A stretch of 15,796 nucleotides of DNA from an uncultured Fidelibacterota bacterium (GTDB taxonomy: Bacteria > Marinisomatota > Marinisomatia > Marinisomatales > TCS55): assembly GCA_913046805.1 (NCBI GenBank), contig CAJWTA010000020.1, positions 1 to 15,796 on the forward strand, written 5' to 3'. This document shows, piece by piece, positions 1 through 7,661 of this stretch; positions within the stretch are counted from its first letter, which is position 1; every line of letters starts with the position of its first letter. Both the position numbers and the translations under genes were made by a program. A model generated the notes under the pieces. That model had not been told where the DNA came from. It did not search any database and saw only the letters and a program-made list of their open reading frames with translations.

Positions 1-838
1 CCGTCTCAGCTACAAAACGTCCGTCATCCGTAATTTGTGCGGATGCGGGGAGACCTCTGCCATAATCAGCCTTACCAGAATATGAAAAACTTATCGGTGC
101 TTTTTCGATTAATCTCCCTCTCTTATCAAAAGCCTTAGCTATAAGCTGTTCAACGTCGCCAGTCCTTATTTTTTTATTACTGATCTCAAAGGATAATTCA
201 TCCACTGGGTTTCTCAAGACTTTAATACTGAATTCTTCTGATATTTCTCCAGTAGTAGCAATTACGGACGCCTTGCCAGGCTTGTGCGCAGATAAAATTC
301 CAATTTTATTTATAGTAATTACTTTTTCATTGGTTGAAGTAAAAATAACTTTTTGGTCCTTTCTAGTTAAATTTGCTTCATCGTATACTTCTGTTTTAAC
401 CTCAAGATCGACGTTTTCAAACATCTCGTTTTTTAAATTAATGAATTCTATTCTTTCAATCTTTGGATCGGGAACAGTGATATTTACAGACCCATATATT
501 CGATCGATTCTTTTTACAGCAATGCTTCTGGTTCGCAACTTTAACTTCCCAGACTTGAAAGGCTGCACGGTTACTTCTGCAAAACCTGTGGAGTCACTAA
601 TTCGTGGAAAAGTTTTTAGCGATCTTCTCGGCTGGCCATAAATTAAAAAAGGATTGTTGGAAAGGTTCCCTTCTGAATCGACAAGCTTTATAGTCACAGT
701 TCCAGTCTCACCGACTTTTAATGTTAGGGAATCAGGTTCAAAAACATACCTCAGAGTATCTCCATCTAATGATTTTTTATCAGATTGCCCAAAAAGCAAT
801 CCCACGAGCACCAAGAGATTGAAGGATTTTCTAATCAT
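1..838 (-). CDS. Secreted Ig-like repeat protein, 3' end beyond window (partial)
   Basis: An open frame of 279 codons runs from ATG at 838 to the window edge without a stop, so the C-terminus is missing. The N-terminus looks like a signal peptide (MIRKSFNLLVLVGLLFGQS). The rest reads as three Ig-like/Big-type beta-sandwich modules, roughly residues 20-110, 111-195 and 196-279. It is clearly paralogous to the first ~277 residues of the protein encoded at 11922-13979: both have an FEP start to the first module, an IRTGDV segment, and a near-identical GLPASA...DGRFVAET stretch at the end of module three. By that homology the missing part is probably an LVIVD-type beta-propeller, which is inference. 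It lies 33 bases after the nuclease gene and is probably the last visible gene of block A. Its role is unknown; surface or extracellular binding is plausible. Confidence 0.85.
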   Translation of the reverse strand, partial: MIRKSFNLLVLVGLLFGQSDKKSLDGDTLRYVFEPDSLTLKVGETGTVTIKLVDSEGNLSNNPFLIYGQPRRSLKTFPRISDSTGFAEVTVQPFKSGKLKLRTRSIAVKRIDRIYGSVNITVPDPKIERIEFINLKNEMFENVDLEVKTEVYDEANLTRKDQKVIFTSTNEKVITINKIGILSAHKPGKASVIATTGEISEEFSIKVLRNPVDELSFEISNKKIRTGDVEQLIAKAFDKRGRLIEKAPISFSYSGKADYGRGLPASAQITDDGRFVAET

Positions 839-871
839 GACTCAATTTACAAAATTTTCCAATAAACGGCA

Positions 872-1600
872 TTAATTCATACTATTTAGTGTTTTTTGAT
901 GTTCATTTATCATACCTAGGACCTCTTTTTGATAATAATCTGCTACGATTGGCTTACAATCGTTACCATTTAAATGTGCGATTAAAAGATTGGATATTTT
1001 TACATCATAGTATTCTTCAATTAGATATCTATATAACGATAGCTGCATTGAATAATGAACATATTTACAATCCATAAGATGACTAGTAATTGGGTGAGTT
1101 CCCATTTTTCCCCCATAAGAGGATTTGCTGATAGATTTTGATGTTTTCCAATCAATGATTATATAGGTATCGCTTTTTATGTCTTTAGCAAGAACATCGA
1201 TAGAGCCTGCAATCCCCAATTCCCTGCTGTAGATGATAACTTCCGGATAGAAGATGAATTCTGAAAGATTTTTAAATTTATTCATCCATTTAATAGCATG
1301 TTTAACCTCAGATATATTTTCATAGTTTTCATTATTAATATAGGATTCAATATTATTATGGACCAAAGTTCCAAATTCACGCGCTTCATCCCATGTAGCT
1401 ATCAACTCTTCAGGAGTCATGCCAATATACTTCATATTTGTTTCAACCAATCTTTTTGCGATAGCTTCTTTTTCAAATGGTGCAAAGTATTGTGAAGTAA
1501 TAGAGGTAACACTGGTAAAGCTTAACTCAGGATCAGATTTTAGAACATATTTATGCTCTGGCTCCAAAAGCTCAATATCTTTGTTTAAGAATTTTTCCAT
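872..1600 (-). CDS. Stand-alone PD-(D/E)XK nuclease (RecB/Cas4-like superfamily)
   Basis: This 242-residue protein carries the full active-site pattern of the PD-(D/E)XK nuclease superfamily: a His in GTLVHNNIE (H81), E120, D135 in GSID, the D-x-K pair in IDWKTSK (D150, K152), and the QLSLY motif (Q186, Y190). These residues bind the metal and cut DNA in RecB-type nucleases and in Cas4. There is no helicase domain and no obvious iron-sulfur cysteine cluster, and no CRISPR, AddAB or restriction partner is nearby. The N-terminal SFTSVTSITSQYF stretch resembles, from memory, exonucleases of marine T4-like phages, so viral ancestry is possible. It starts 8 bases after the hydrolase-rhodanese stop, has only a weak AGG upstream, and belongs to block A. 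The substrate is unknown; DNA repair or recombination is the simplest guess. Confidence 0.85.
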   Translation of the reverse strand: MEKFLNKDIELLEPEHKYVLKSDPELSFTSVTSITSQYFAPFEKEAIAKRLVETNMKYIGMTPEELIATWDEAREFGTLVHNNIESYINNENYENISEVKHAIKWMNKFKNLSEFIFYPEVIIYSRELGIAGSIDVLAKDIKSDTYIIIDWKTSKSISKSSYGGKMGTHPITSHLMDCKYVHYSMQLSLYRYLIEEYYDVKISNLLIAHLNGNDCKPIVADYYQKEVLGMINEHQKTLNSMN

Positions 1601-1608
1601 TTAAATAC

Positions 1609-2832
1609 CTATGGATTGACTGGTCCTTCCCAATCAACTATACCACCAAGAAGATTTGTTGCCTGATAGCCTTCATCACGTAAAAGTTTTGTAGCAAACT
1701 GCGATCGATTTCCTACCCTGCAATACACGACGATTTTTTTAGTTCTATATTTTTCTAATTCATCTATTTTGTAGGGCAGCTCATTCAAGGGGATTAATAT
1801 TGAATTTGGAATGGAGGATTGATTGTGCTCGAATTTTGTTCTGACATCTAAAAATATATTCCCTTCAGAAGTGTACATATCGATTGCTTCAGATGAAGTT
1901 ACGTCTGCTTGTAGAGCATTTAATATTTCATTAAAGAAAACTAGATTAAATTGCGCGACTTGCTCTTTGTGAGGCAGATGGCCTGAATCTTTGATCACAA
2001 ACAATTTTAATTTTGGCATCAACCTTTTCAACTTATCCTTAACATCTTTCAAAGGCAGAACAATATCGGAATCTCCCCATATGGCATAATGCGGCAATTT
2101 GGTTTTACCAATTTCTTGGTTCATCTCATCAAGCAAAAAATTATTTTTTCTAGTTGATAACAATGCCCTTGCAAACCCTTTAAACTTCAAGAGCTCTTCG
2201 TACTTTGTATCCCATCCGGAAAAGCGTTCGGGATATTTAAAATCCGACAATTGTCCTTTTGCAATTTCACTGTAATTTTCATTTATAAATTCATTAATCT
2301 CTTTTTCTGTAACTGGCGTTAAATCAGGCTCTGTATTGGTGTCGTGAAACCCACCAGGAGCAACATAGATTAGGCGTTTGACTTTTTCAGGGTAGTTAGA
2401 CGCAATTTTTGATATGACACGGCCCCCGTTTGAAAGACCAATAAAGTTTACTTTTTTAGTTAAGTTTAGTGAATTCAATAGTTCAATTACTTGATCGGCA
2501 TACAGTAAATCATTGTAAACAATATTTGGATTTGAGGAGAATCCTCTTCCGTAGAGATCCAGCCGAACTACTCCCAATCCACGATTTATAGCTTCATAAT
2601 AAGTTTCGTCCCAAATGTAGGAGGGAACAGAAAAGCCATGAATGAATACTAAAATTTCATCGCTAGTAATATTTTGACTCTCAAAATAAGTGAAGCCATG
2701 CCGCGCTTTAACAAAATTTTCTTTACCTATTTTTTTTCGAAACGCATCATCTTTTACAATGTATTCATAGCGTGGGTTTGATTGAGCGCATGTAATAAAT
2801 ACGAAAGAAGTGGCGACTAAGGCTTTAATCAT
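1609..2832 (-). CDS. Exported alpha/beta-hydrolase fused to a C-terminal rhodanese domain
   Basis: Two domains are visible in 407 residues. Residues ~45-305 are an alpha/beta-hydrolase: oxyanion-hole HGF (65-67), nucleophile elbow GLSNG with S134, probable acid D256 in WGDSDIVLP, and H285 in SGHLPH. Residues ~308-405 are a rhodanese domain: FLDVR near its start, active-site loop CRVGNRS with catalytic C371, and LLGGIVDW at its end. Both active sites look intact. The N-terminus (MIKALVATSFVFITCAQ) looks like a signal peptide; C15 might be lipidated, but the box is poor, and cleavage after A16 is also possible. The start overlaps the amidase stop by 8 bases, which suggests translational coupling. 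The substrate cannot be told from sequence. The hydrolase could release a product whose sulfur is handled by the rhodanese, which is speculation. Confidence 0.88.
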   Translation of the reverse strand: MIKALVATSFVFITCAQSNPRYEYIVKDDAFRKKIGKENFVKARHGFTYFESQNITSDEILVFIHGFSVPSYIWDETYYEAINRGLGVVRLDLYGRGFSSNPNIVYNDLLYADQVIELLNSLNLTKKVNFIGLSNGGRVISKIASNYPEKVKRLIYVAPGGFHDTNTEPDLTPVTEKEINEFINENYSEIAKGQLSDFKYPERFSGWDTKYEELLKFKGFARALLSTRKNNFLLDEMNQEIGKTKLPHYAIWGDSDIVLPLKDVKDKLKRLMPKLKLFVIKDSGHLPHKEQVAQFNLVFFNEILNALQADVTSSEAIDMYTSEGNIFLDVRTKFEHNQSSIPNSILIPLNELPYKIDELEKYRTKKIVVYCRVGNRSQFATKLLRDEGYQATNLLGGIVDWEGPVNP

Positions 2833-4246
2833 TATGAGTATTTAGAAATTTTGGACGTGGCAAAAAATTGTTCGCCTGTTCAAAGGCATAAGCAAAATCG
2901 ATAAGTCTTTTTTCACTCCATGCCGTTCCAATGAAAGACATACCAACAGGTAAGTTGTCAACCATACCCAATGGAATAATGACATTAGGATAACCTGCCA
3001 TTGCTGCAAAACTTCCCGATGACCACGATTTTTGTTTTTCAATTGCAACTCCGTCACCTCCATCATGATTTATTTCCCAAGCTGGTCCTCTAGAAAGACC
3101 AACCAAGGCATCAAGCTTGTAATCGATAAGAATTTGATCTATGCCCTGCCGAGACGCTAAGACTACGTCAAGTGATTTAGTATATTCTTTGCTTTGTCCT
3201 TTGGTAGAATCACTCATTATGAATATGCTTTGATCAAAGTACTTTTGCACTGTCTCTTTGTTACTTTCATTAAAATCTATTAATTCTTTTAAAGTTTTAA
3301 ATTTTAAATCTCTAGAGCCAAGGTAATTTTCTAGTCCATCTCTGAACTCATACAGCAATACAAAAAATTCATCTCTACCTGGATAAGTTCTTTTGTCATC
3401 GAAAACGATCAATTCACCTCCTAAGCTTTCAATGATTTTTTTTATTTTGGAATGAAGTTTTTTTCCATCCTCATCATCTTTTCCCGCTGATAACAAGCCA
3501 AATCTTTTACCGTTGATTGAATTTTTATCAAGATTCTTTGAAAAGGATAAATTCATATCGCTAGGTATTTTAGTAGTTGCGGGATCATCTGGATCTAGGC
3601 CAGATATAACATCCAAAATTTCAGCAGCTTTTTTAACAGTTAATGCCATAGGCCCAGCGGTATCCTGAGTATTAGATATTGGAATGATCCCAGAACGACT
3701 TACCAGTCCAACAGTGGGTTTAATTCCCACAATCCCATTGACGGATGAGGGGCAACTGATTGACCCATTGGTCTCAGTACCAATTGCAACCTCAATCATA
3801 CCTAAAGCAACTGCAACTGCTGATCCAGAGCTTGAACCGCATGGATTTCTATTTAAACCATAAGGATTAACTGTTTGCCCACCCAAGGAGGACCATCCAC
3901 TTGTTGAAGAGGTTGATCTAAAATTTGCCCACTCGGATAAATTAGTTTTACCGCGAATGAAAAAACCTTTATCGATTAACTTTTGAACGAGAAAAGCATT
4001 CTTATCTGGAAAGTTTTGCTGAAGCGCTATTGAACCAGCTGTATTAGCAAAACCAATTGCATCTATATTGTCCTTAAGCGCAATAGGTGTTAACCCATTA
4101 CTAAGATGATCATTTACCTCCCGATCACTAAGTTTCGAAATGTAAACGCCAAACTTACTATCTAACTGATCGTGAGAATATTGAGTATTTTTTTGACAAG
4201 CACAAAAGATAAAAAGAAAAGAAAATATGTAAAGATTAAAATTCAT
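2825..4246 (-). CDS. Exported amidase-signature family hydrolase
   Basis: The protein belongs to the amidase signature family, which hydrolyses carboxamides through a Ser-cisSer-Lys triad. From the start at 4246 the triad is K58 (ALKDN), S138 in CGSSSGSAVAVALG, and nucleophile S162 in GTETNGSISCPSS. Length (473 residues) is normal. I chose ATG 4246 rather than the in-frame ATG at 4273 because it puts a hydrophobic segment at the extreme N-terminus (MNFNLYIFSFLFIFCACQ), read as an export signal with possible lipidation at C17. Neither start has a good Shine-Dalgarno. Export argues against GatA of the Glu-tRNA amidotransferase, and no gatB or gatC is nearby. It overlaps the next gene by 8 bases. 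The substrate is unknown; a peptide amide, nitrogen-rich organic compound or acylated amide are all possible. Confidence 0.9.
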   Translation of the reverse strand: MNFNLYIFSFLFIFCACQKNTQYSHDQLDSKFGVYISKLSDREVNDHLSNGLTPIALKDNIDAIGFANTAGSIALQQNFPDKNAFLVQKLIDKGFFIRGKTNLSEWANFRSTSSTSGWSSLGGQTVNPYGLNRNPCGSSSGSAVAVALGMIEVAIGTETNGSISCPSSVNGIVGIKPTVGLVSRSGIIPISNTQDTAGPMALTVKKAAEILDVISGLDPDDPATTKIPSDMNLSFSKNLDKNSINGKRFGLLSAGKDDEDGKKLHSKIKKIIESLGGELIVFDDKRTYPGRDEFFVLLYEFRDGLENYLGSRDLKFKTLKELIDFNESNKETVQKYFDQSIFIMSDSTKGQSKEYTKSLDVVLASRQGIDQILIDYKLDALVGLSRGPAWEINHDGGDGVAIEKQKSWSSGSFAAMAGYPNVIIPLGMVDNLPVGMSFIGTAWSEKRLIDFAYAFEQANNFLPRPKFLNTHND

Positions 4247-4305
4247 GACTACTGACTCAAATTTGTTATTCATAATTACGTTTAAATGATTTTAGGAATA
4301 TATCT

Positions 4306-5517
4306 TTATTTTACTGTGCGCTCATATGCTTTAATTCCAGATATTGCTGCGCCCTCTATGCTTCCGTTTGTAATATGGTCTCCAGCAAGTATAACACCGT
4401 CTTGGGTAAGGGTTTTTGGTTGGAAGAATCCTGGCGTTTGAATGATCGTGGCTTTTTTTGTTTTCAAAATTTTCTCTACAGCATAGTCATGCAATACTCC
4501 TCCAAAGTAGTATGCTATTTTTTCTTTTACGGTGCGTTCAAGGTCATTTATCTGGCCTTTTGCAATGATTGAAACTGAAATTAATGTTTTACCTGGCGGA
4601 GCATAGCCTGGAGAAACAGAAGATACAAATGCGACGTTGTTTATTAATTCATCATGTGGAAAAAGATGAATATATCTTGAATCTTTAAAACTAAGATCAG
4701 TGGATAGATAAACGGTAGTGACGCTATTATATCTGACATTGAATTGATTCACAAGAGCACAACTTTCATTGGTTAAGATCAGTTTATTGAATGATATATT
4801 TTCACCCTTATTTAATTGAAGATTGTTTTTTGGAAGTATCTTAAGAACCTTGGCGCTTTGCAAAAAATCAGAGGGGCGCGCATTTGAAAAAATCTCATCT
4901 GGGATTTCTTGCATTCCGCTTTTAGGAATAACGGCAAGTCCGCTATTGAAATTTGAAAAAACATACTTGAAAAATTTTGAGGATGTATCAAGTTTTTCCT
5001 CCAAAAAAATACCAGCAAAAAAAGGGGTAAAAAAATTATCAATTATTTTATTGCTAAAGCCGTACCGCTTTAAAAAATCCATGGTGCTCATATCTTCACT
5101 TTTATCGGAATTAATACTATAGTGTGACAAACTATATTTGAGGGTTAATATTTTTATTTTGTCCCTAAGTGTTCCGATATTTGAAAATAAAGTATGAAAC
5201 ACTTTGGAAAAATTTCTCATTGGATCACTGATAATTGTGCTATTTTTTCCTGAAATAATTTTAGCTCCTGGCAGAAAAGAAAAAAATTCGTCGGACTTAT
5301 TTCTCAACAATTTATTTGTTGTGTTGTATGCGGTATTGTAAACCTGAAACCCAAGATCGAATACGTAGTTGTCATTTCTCAATGAGCCCACACGACCACC
5401 TATTCTATCTGATTTTTCAATTAATAAAAAATCCCGATTGCTTTCACTGCATTTTTGAGCACACGCAAGGCCGGCTATTCCAGCACCAACTATAATAATA
5501 TCGTAATTCTGTTTCAT
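4306..5517 (-). CDS. FAD-dependent amine-oxidase/phytoene-desaturase-like oxidoreductase
   Basis: A 403-residue flavoprotein. The N-terminal dinucleotide-binding motif GAGIAGL (11-17), the acidic E34 at the end of the second strand, and the following RIGGR (38-42) are typical of the amine oxidase/protoporphyrinogen oxidase/phytoene desaturase superfamily. The C-terminal VILAGDHITNGSIEGAAISG is the matching FAD-contact segment. There is no signal peptide, so it should be cytosolic or peripherally membrane-bound. Lack of a known partner (no carotenoid or haem genes nearby) prevents naming the substrate. It is the first gene of block A and diverges from the riboflavin operon across a 48-base gap, so a flavoenzyme and flavin synthesis share a regulatory region. 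No Shine-Dalgarno precedes its ATG, and a possible -10 sits so close that the mRNA may be leaderless. Confidence 0.88.
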   Translation of the reverse strand: MKQNYDIIIVGAGIAGLACAQKCSESNRDFLLIEKSDRIGGRVGSLRNDNYVFDLGFQVYNTAYNTTNKLLRNKSDEFFSFLPGAKIISGKNSTIISDPMRNFSKVFHTLFSNIGTLRDKIKILTLKYSLSHYSINSDKSEDMSTMDFLKRYGFSNKIIDNFFTPFFAGIFLEEKLDTSSKFFKYVFSNFNSGLAVIPKSGMQEIPDEIFSNARPSDFLQSAKVLKILPKNNLQLNKGENISFNKLILTNESCALVNQFNVRYNSVTTVYLSTDLSFKDSRYIHLFPHDELINNVAFVSSVSPGYAPPGKTLISVSIIAKGQINDLERTVKEKIAYYFGGVLHDYAVEKILKTKKATIIQTPGFFQPKTLTQDGVILAGDHITNGSIEGAAISGIKAYERTVK

Positions 5518-5565
5518 TAAAATTGTTATAAATTTTATGAGTAATATTGCACAATTTAAATAAAT
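5518..5565. promoter_or_regulatory. Divergent promoter region between oxidoreductase and riboflavin blocks
   Basis: This 48-base AT-rich gap separates two divergent gene blocks and must hold promoters for both unless transcription starts inside genes. On the minus strand, TTGTGC (5549-5554) and TATAAC (5525-5530) are 18 bases apart, a fair sigma70-like pair. The TATAAC ends 7 bases before the ATG, which would give a nearly leaderless transcript. On the plus strand only a weak TAATAT (5542-5547) is seen. A 7-base inverted repeat, AAATTGT (5520-5526) and ACAATTT (5551-5557), could be an operator but may be chance in such AT-rich DNA. There is no room for an FMN riboswitch. Confidence 0.4.
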
Positions 5566-5991
5566 ATGATGATAAACATATCAATCCTTGAGCTGGTTCA
5601 TTTAATAACGACAGCTATGATGGTTTCAATTATTTGGTTGGTCCAAATTCTTCACTATCCCACTTTCTTGTATATAGATATTGATCGCTATACTGAATTC
5701 CAGAACTTTCACATGAAAAATATTTCATTTTTAATAATTCCTTTAATGTTGCTGGAGTTTTTAACTGGCTTTTTGTTGCTTTTCTTTGTGGATGAGATAG
5801 ATTTTTATTTCAGTATTTCTTTTGGCTTATTAGTACTACTTTGGCTTATAACAGCTTTATTTTTCTCAAAATACCATTCCGCACTATCAAATAAATATGA
5901 ACGAGGTATCATTTTAAAACTCATTCGCCTGAATTGGGTGCGAACATTCTTTTGGACCGCAAGGCTTGGCTTACTTTTAAAACTATTTTAG
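5566..5991 (+). CDS. Conserved four-helix integral membrane protein, function unknown
   Basis: This 141-residue protein has about four hydrophobic helices (roughly residues 8-28, 52-75, 82-100 and 125-140). It matches my memory of an uncharacterised bacterial membrane family marked by VQ.xHYP (here 26-31), an FxxFH (45-49), PLMLLE (59-64), a His before the last loop (H104), and LNWVRT..WTAR (122-133). The recurring His, Trp, Arg and Tyr residues near helix ends suggest a cofactor- or ligand-binding role, which is inference. It starts with two consecutive ATG codons, has no Shine-Dalgarno, and is the first gene of the riboflavin block. A 58-base spacer without a clear terminator separates it from the next gene. 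Possible roles include flavin or redox handling in the membrane, but nothing in the sequence proves that. Confidence 0.8.
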   Translation: MMINISILELVHLITTAMMVSIIWLVQILHYPTFLYIDIDRYTEFQNFHMKNISFLIIPLMLLEFLTGFLLLFFVDEIDFYFSISFGLLVLLWLITALFFSKYHSALSNKYERGIILKLIRLNWVRTFFWTARLGLLLKLF

Positions 5992-6049
5992 TGAGCTATA
6001 GCACAAACCTTTCATAACTTGTATATCTTATTTTAAATAAAAAAAGTCG

Positions 6050-6631
6050 ATGAATAACTTTAAAATTCAAATTTACGCGTTTATTATTTTTACAGGGATA
6101 ATAATGCTTGTTATGGTTGACAGTTCTCAAGAAAGAGCTGGTAGCTCCCAACAGAAATCAAACGCAGATGAGCTGTTTGCGTCAACATCATCAACCAGCT
6201 CGGATCCCTTAGATGCTGTACCTGCAAACTGGACTCGAATTACACCAAAATCATCAATGCGTTTAGCAGAATACAAAGTGGAAACTACTAGTGGATTTTA
6301 TAACGTGATTGTATTCAAGAATATCGGTGGAAATGAAACTCAAAATATTGAACGATGGTTCGGTCAATTTAACGGGAATAAAGTAGTTGATTTGGAAGAA
6401 CGATCTGAAAGCATGGATATTCGCGGGAGCCAACTAACTTTTGTTCAAACATCCGGTTCTTTTAACGGCGGTATGGGTCAAACCGAGCCAATGGATGATG
6501 CTGGATTAATGGGATTCATCATAAACTCTAATAGCGATGTATACTACTTTAAAGCTGTTGCTACTTCAAAAATTATTCTGGAAGGGAAGCGAGATTTTGT
6601 TCAAACAGTTTTAAGCATGCCTCTATTTTAA
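6050..6631 (+). CDS. Exported or membrane-anchored protein of unknown function
   Basis: This 193-residue protein has an N-terminal hydrophobic helix (residues ~7-24), a low-complexity Ser/Gln-rich linker (~25-56), and a compact soluble domain (~57-193). The domain starts with ANWTRI, SSMR (68-71) and an AEYKV strand, followed by GGNETQNIERWFGQF (93-107), a mixed alpha/beta segment and a C-terminal helix. This order (Trp, SMRxAxY, GGxxxQNxxRWxGQF) matches an uncharacterised secreted family I recall from planctomycetes and other Gram-negative bacteria; I know of no function for it. The linker implies anchoring in the inner membrane with the domain outside. It ends 16 bases before ribD, so co-transcription is likely, but a link to riboflavin is only positional. 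Confidence 0.8.
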   Translation: MNNFKIQIYAFIIFTGIIMLVMVDSSQERAGSSQQKSNADELFASTSSTSSDPLDAVPANWTRITPKSSMRLAEYKVETTSGFYNVIVFKNIGGNETQNIERWFGQFNGNKVVDLEERSESMDIRGSQLTFVQTSGSFNGGMGQTEPMDDAGLMGFIINSNSDVYYFKAVATSKIILEGKRDFVQTVLSMPLF

Positions 6632-6647
6632 TTCACTCAACTTTAAA

Positions 6648-7661
6648 ATGAACCAAGATAAATTTTTTATGAATATTGCTCTAGACGAAGCTAGAAAGGC
6701 GTCTGATATGGTTTATCCAAACCCCAGGGTAGGTTGTGTCATTGTTCAAAATGGTGAGATTGTATCCAGGGGGTATCATAAGCAGTATGGAGGTCCTCAC
6801 GCTGAAGTAGATGCAATTAATAATTGCAAGGTTGAGTTAAATAAAGCGACCATGTATGTCACGCTTGAGCCATGTAATCATGAAGGTAAAACACCTCCAT
6901 GCACAGAATTGATTGATTCGCAAAAGTTTGAAAGAATTGTTATCGCCTGTAAAGATCCAAACCCAATCATAAATAATGGTCTTCAAGCTCTAATGAAAAA
7001 AGGACTAACAATAGACTTTAATGTTTGCGAAGATGAAGCAAAATTTATTAATAAAAGGTTTTTTACATATCATGAGAAAAAAAGACCTTATGTGATTTTA
7101 AAATACGCTTCAACTTTAGATGGCTTTATTTCAGAAGAAAGTGGACATTCAAAATGGATCACTTCAAAGAAATCTAGACATTCTGTTCATATACTAAGAT
7201 CTTCCTGCGATGCTATATTAGTTGGTAGAAAAACCGTTGAAGCTGACAACCCATCTTTGACATCTCATAATGTTGGTTCTGATCCAAGAATAGTGATATT
7301 GGATCCATCAAAAAAAATTAATAAAGAATATCAATCCTTGAAAAAGAATACGATACATTTTACAAGTGAACTTACTGGAAAAACGCGTGAAGATAACATC
7401 CAAATAATTCTTACAAAACTTCATTCGTTGAATATTCAATCTGTTTTAGTTGAAGGTGGCGCCACAACCTTAACATCTTTCATTAACCATAAAACCTTTG
7501 ATGAGATGCACGTTTACTATGCTCCAAAATTAATTGGAAAAGGAATATCTATATATAACACTACGAAAGAAATTCATGATTCCTTAAATTTGCAAGTTGT
7601 AAAGCATGAAAATTTTGACAATGATATTAAGATTACTTACTTTAACACAAAGGCGAGATAG
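6648..7661 (+). CDS. ribD: Bifunctional riboflavin deaminase/reductase RibD
   Basis: RibD carries out steps two and three of riboflavin synthesis: it deaminates the pyrimidine made from GTP and then reduces the ribosyl side chain with NADPH. The N-terminal deaminase domain (~1-140) shows the zinc site HAEVDA (H51, catalytic E53) and PCNHEGKTPPC (C76, C85). The usual Ser after PC is Asn here. The reductase domain (~146-337) begins RPYVILKYASTLDGFIS and has the VEGGATTL nucleotide-site motif. At 337 residues it is on the short side for the family but complete. Its TAG stop overlaps the GTG start of ribE by one base. There is no Shine-Dalgarno upstream; the 16-base gap from the preceding gene suggests read-through transcription. 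Confidence 0.97.
   Translation: MNQDKFFMNIALDEARKASDMVYPNPRVGCVIVQNGEIVSRGYHKQYGGPHAEVDAINNCKVELNKATMYVTLEPCNHEGKTPPCTELIDSQKFERIVIACKDPNPIINNGLQALMKKGLTIDFNVCEDEAKFINKRFFTYHEKKRPYVILKYASTLDGFISEESGHSKWITSKKSRHSVHILRSSCDAILVGRKTVEADNPSLTSHNVGSDPRIVILDPSKKINKEYQSLKKNTIHFTSELTGKTREDNIQIILTKLHSLNIQSVLVEGGATTLTSFINHKTFDEMHVYYAPKLIGKGISIYNTTKEIHDSLNLQVVKHENFDNDIKITYFNTKAR

Noticed and set aside
273..875. Two plus-strand open frames near the left edge
   Set aside because: They are antisense to the truncated Ig-like gene, which shows clear homology to the gene at 11922-13979.
872..1600. Cas4 of a CRISPR system
   Set aside because: No cysteine cluster, no cas1/cas2, and no direct-repeat array anywhere in the window.
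2825..4246. GatA subunit of Glu/Asp-tRNA amidotransferase
   Set aside because: There is an export signal, no gatB/gatC nearby, and the CGSSSGS variant fits generic amidases better.
5992..6647. FMN riboswitch or terminator ahead of ribD
   Set aside because: The 58-base and 16-base gaps are too short and lack the conserved RFN stems or a GC-rich hairpin with a U-tract.
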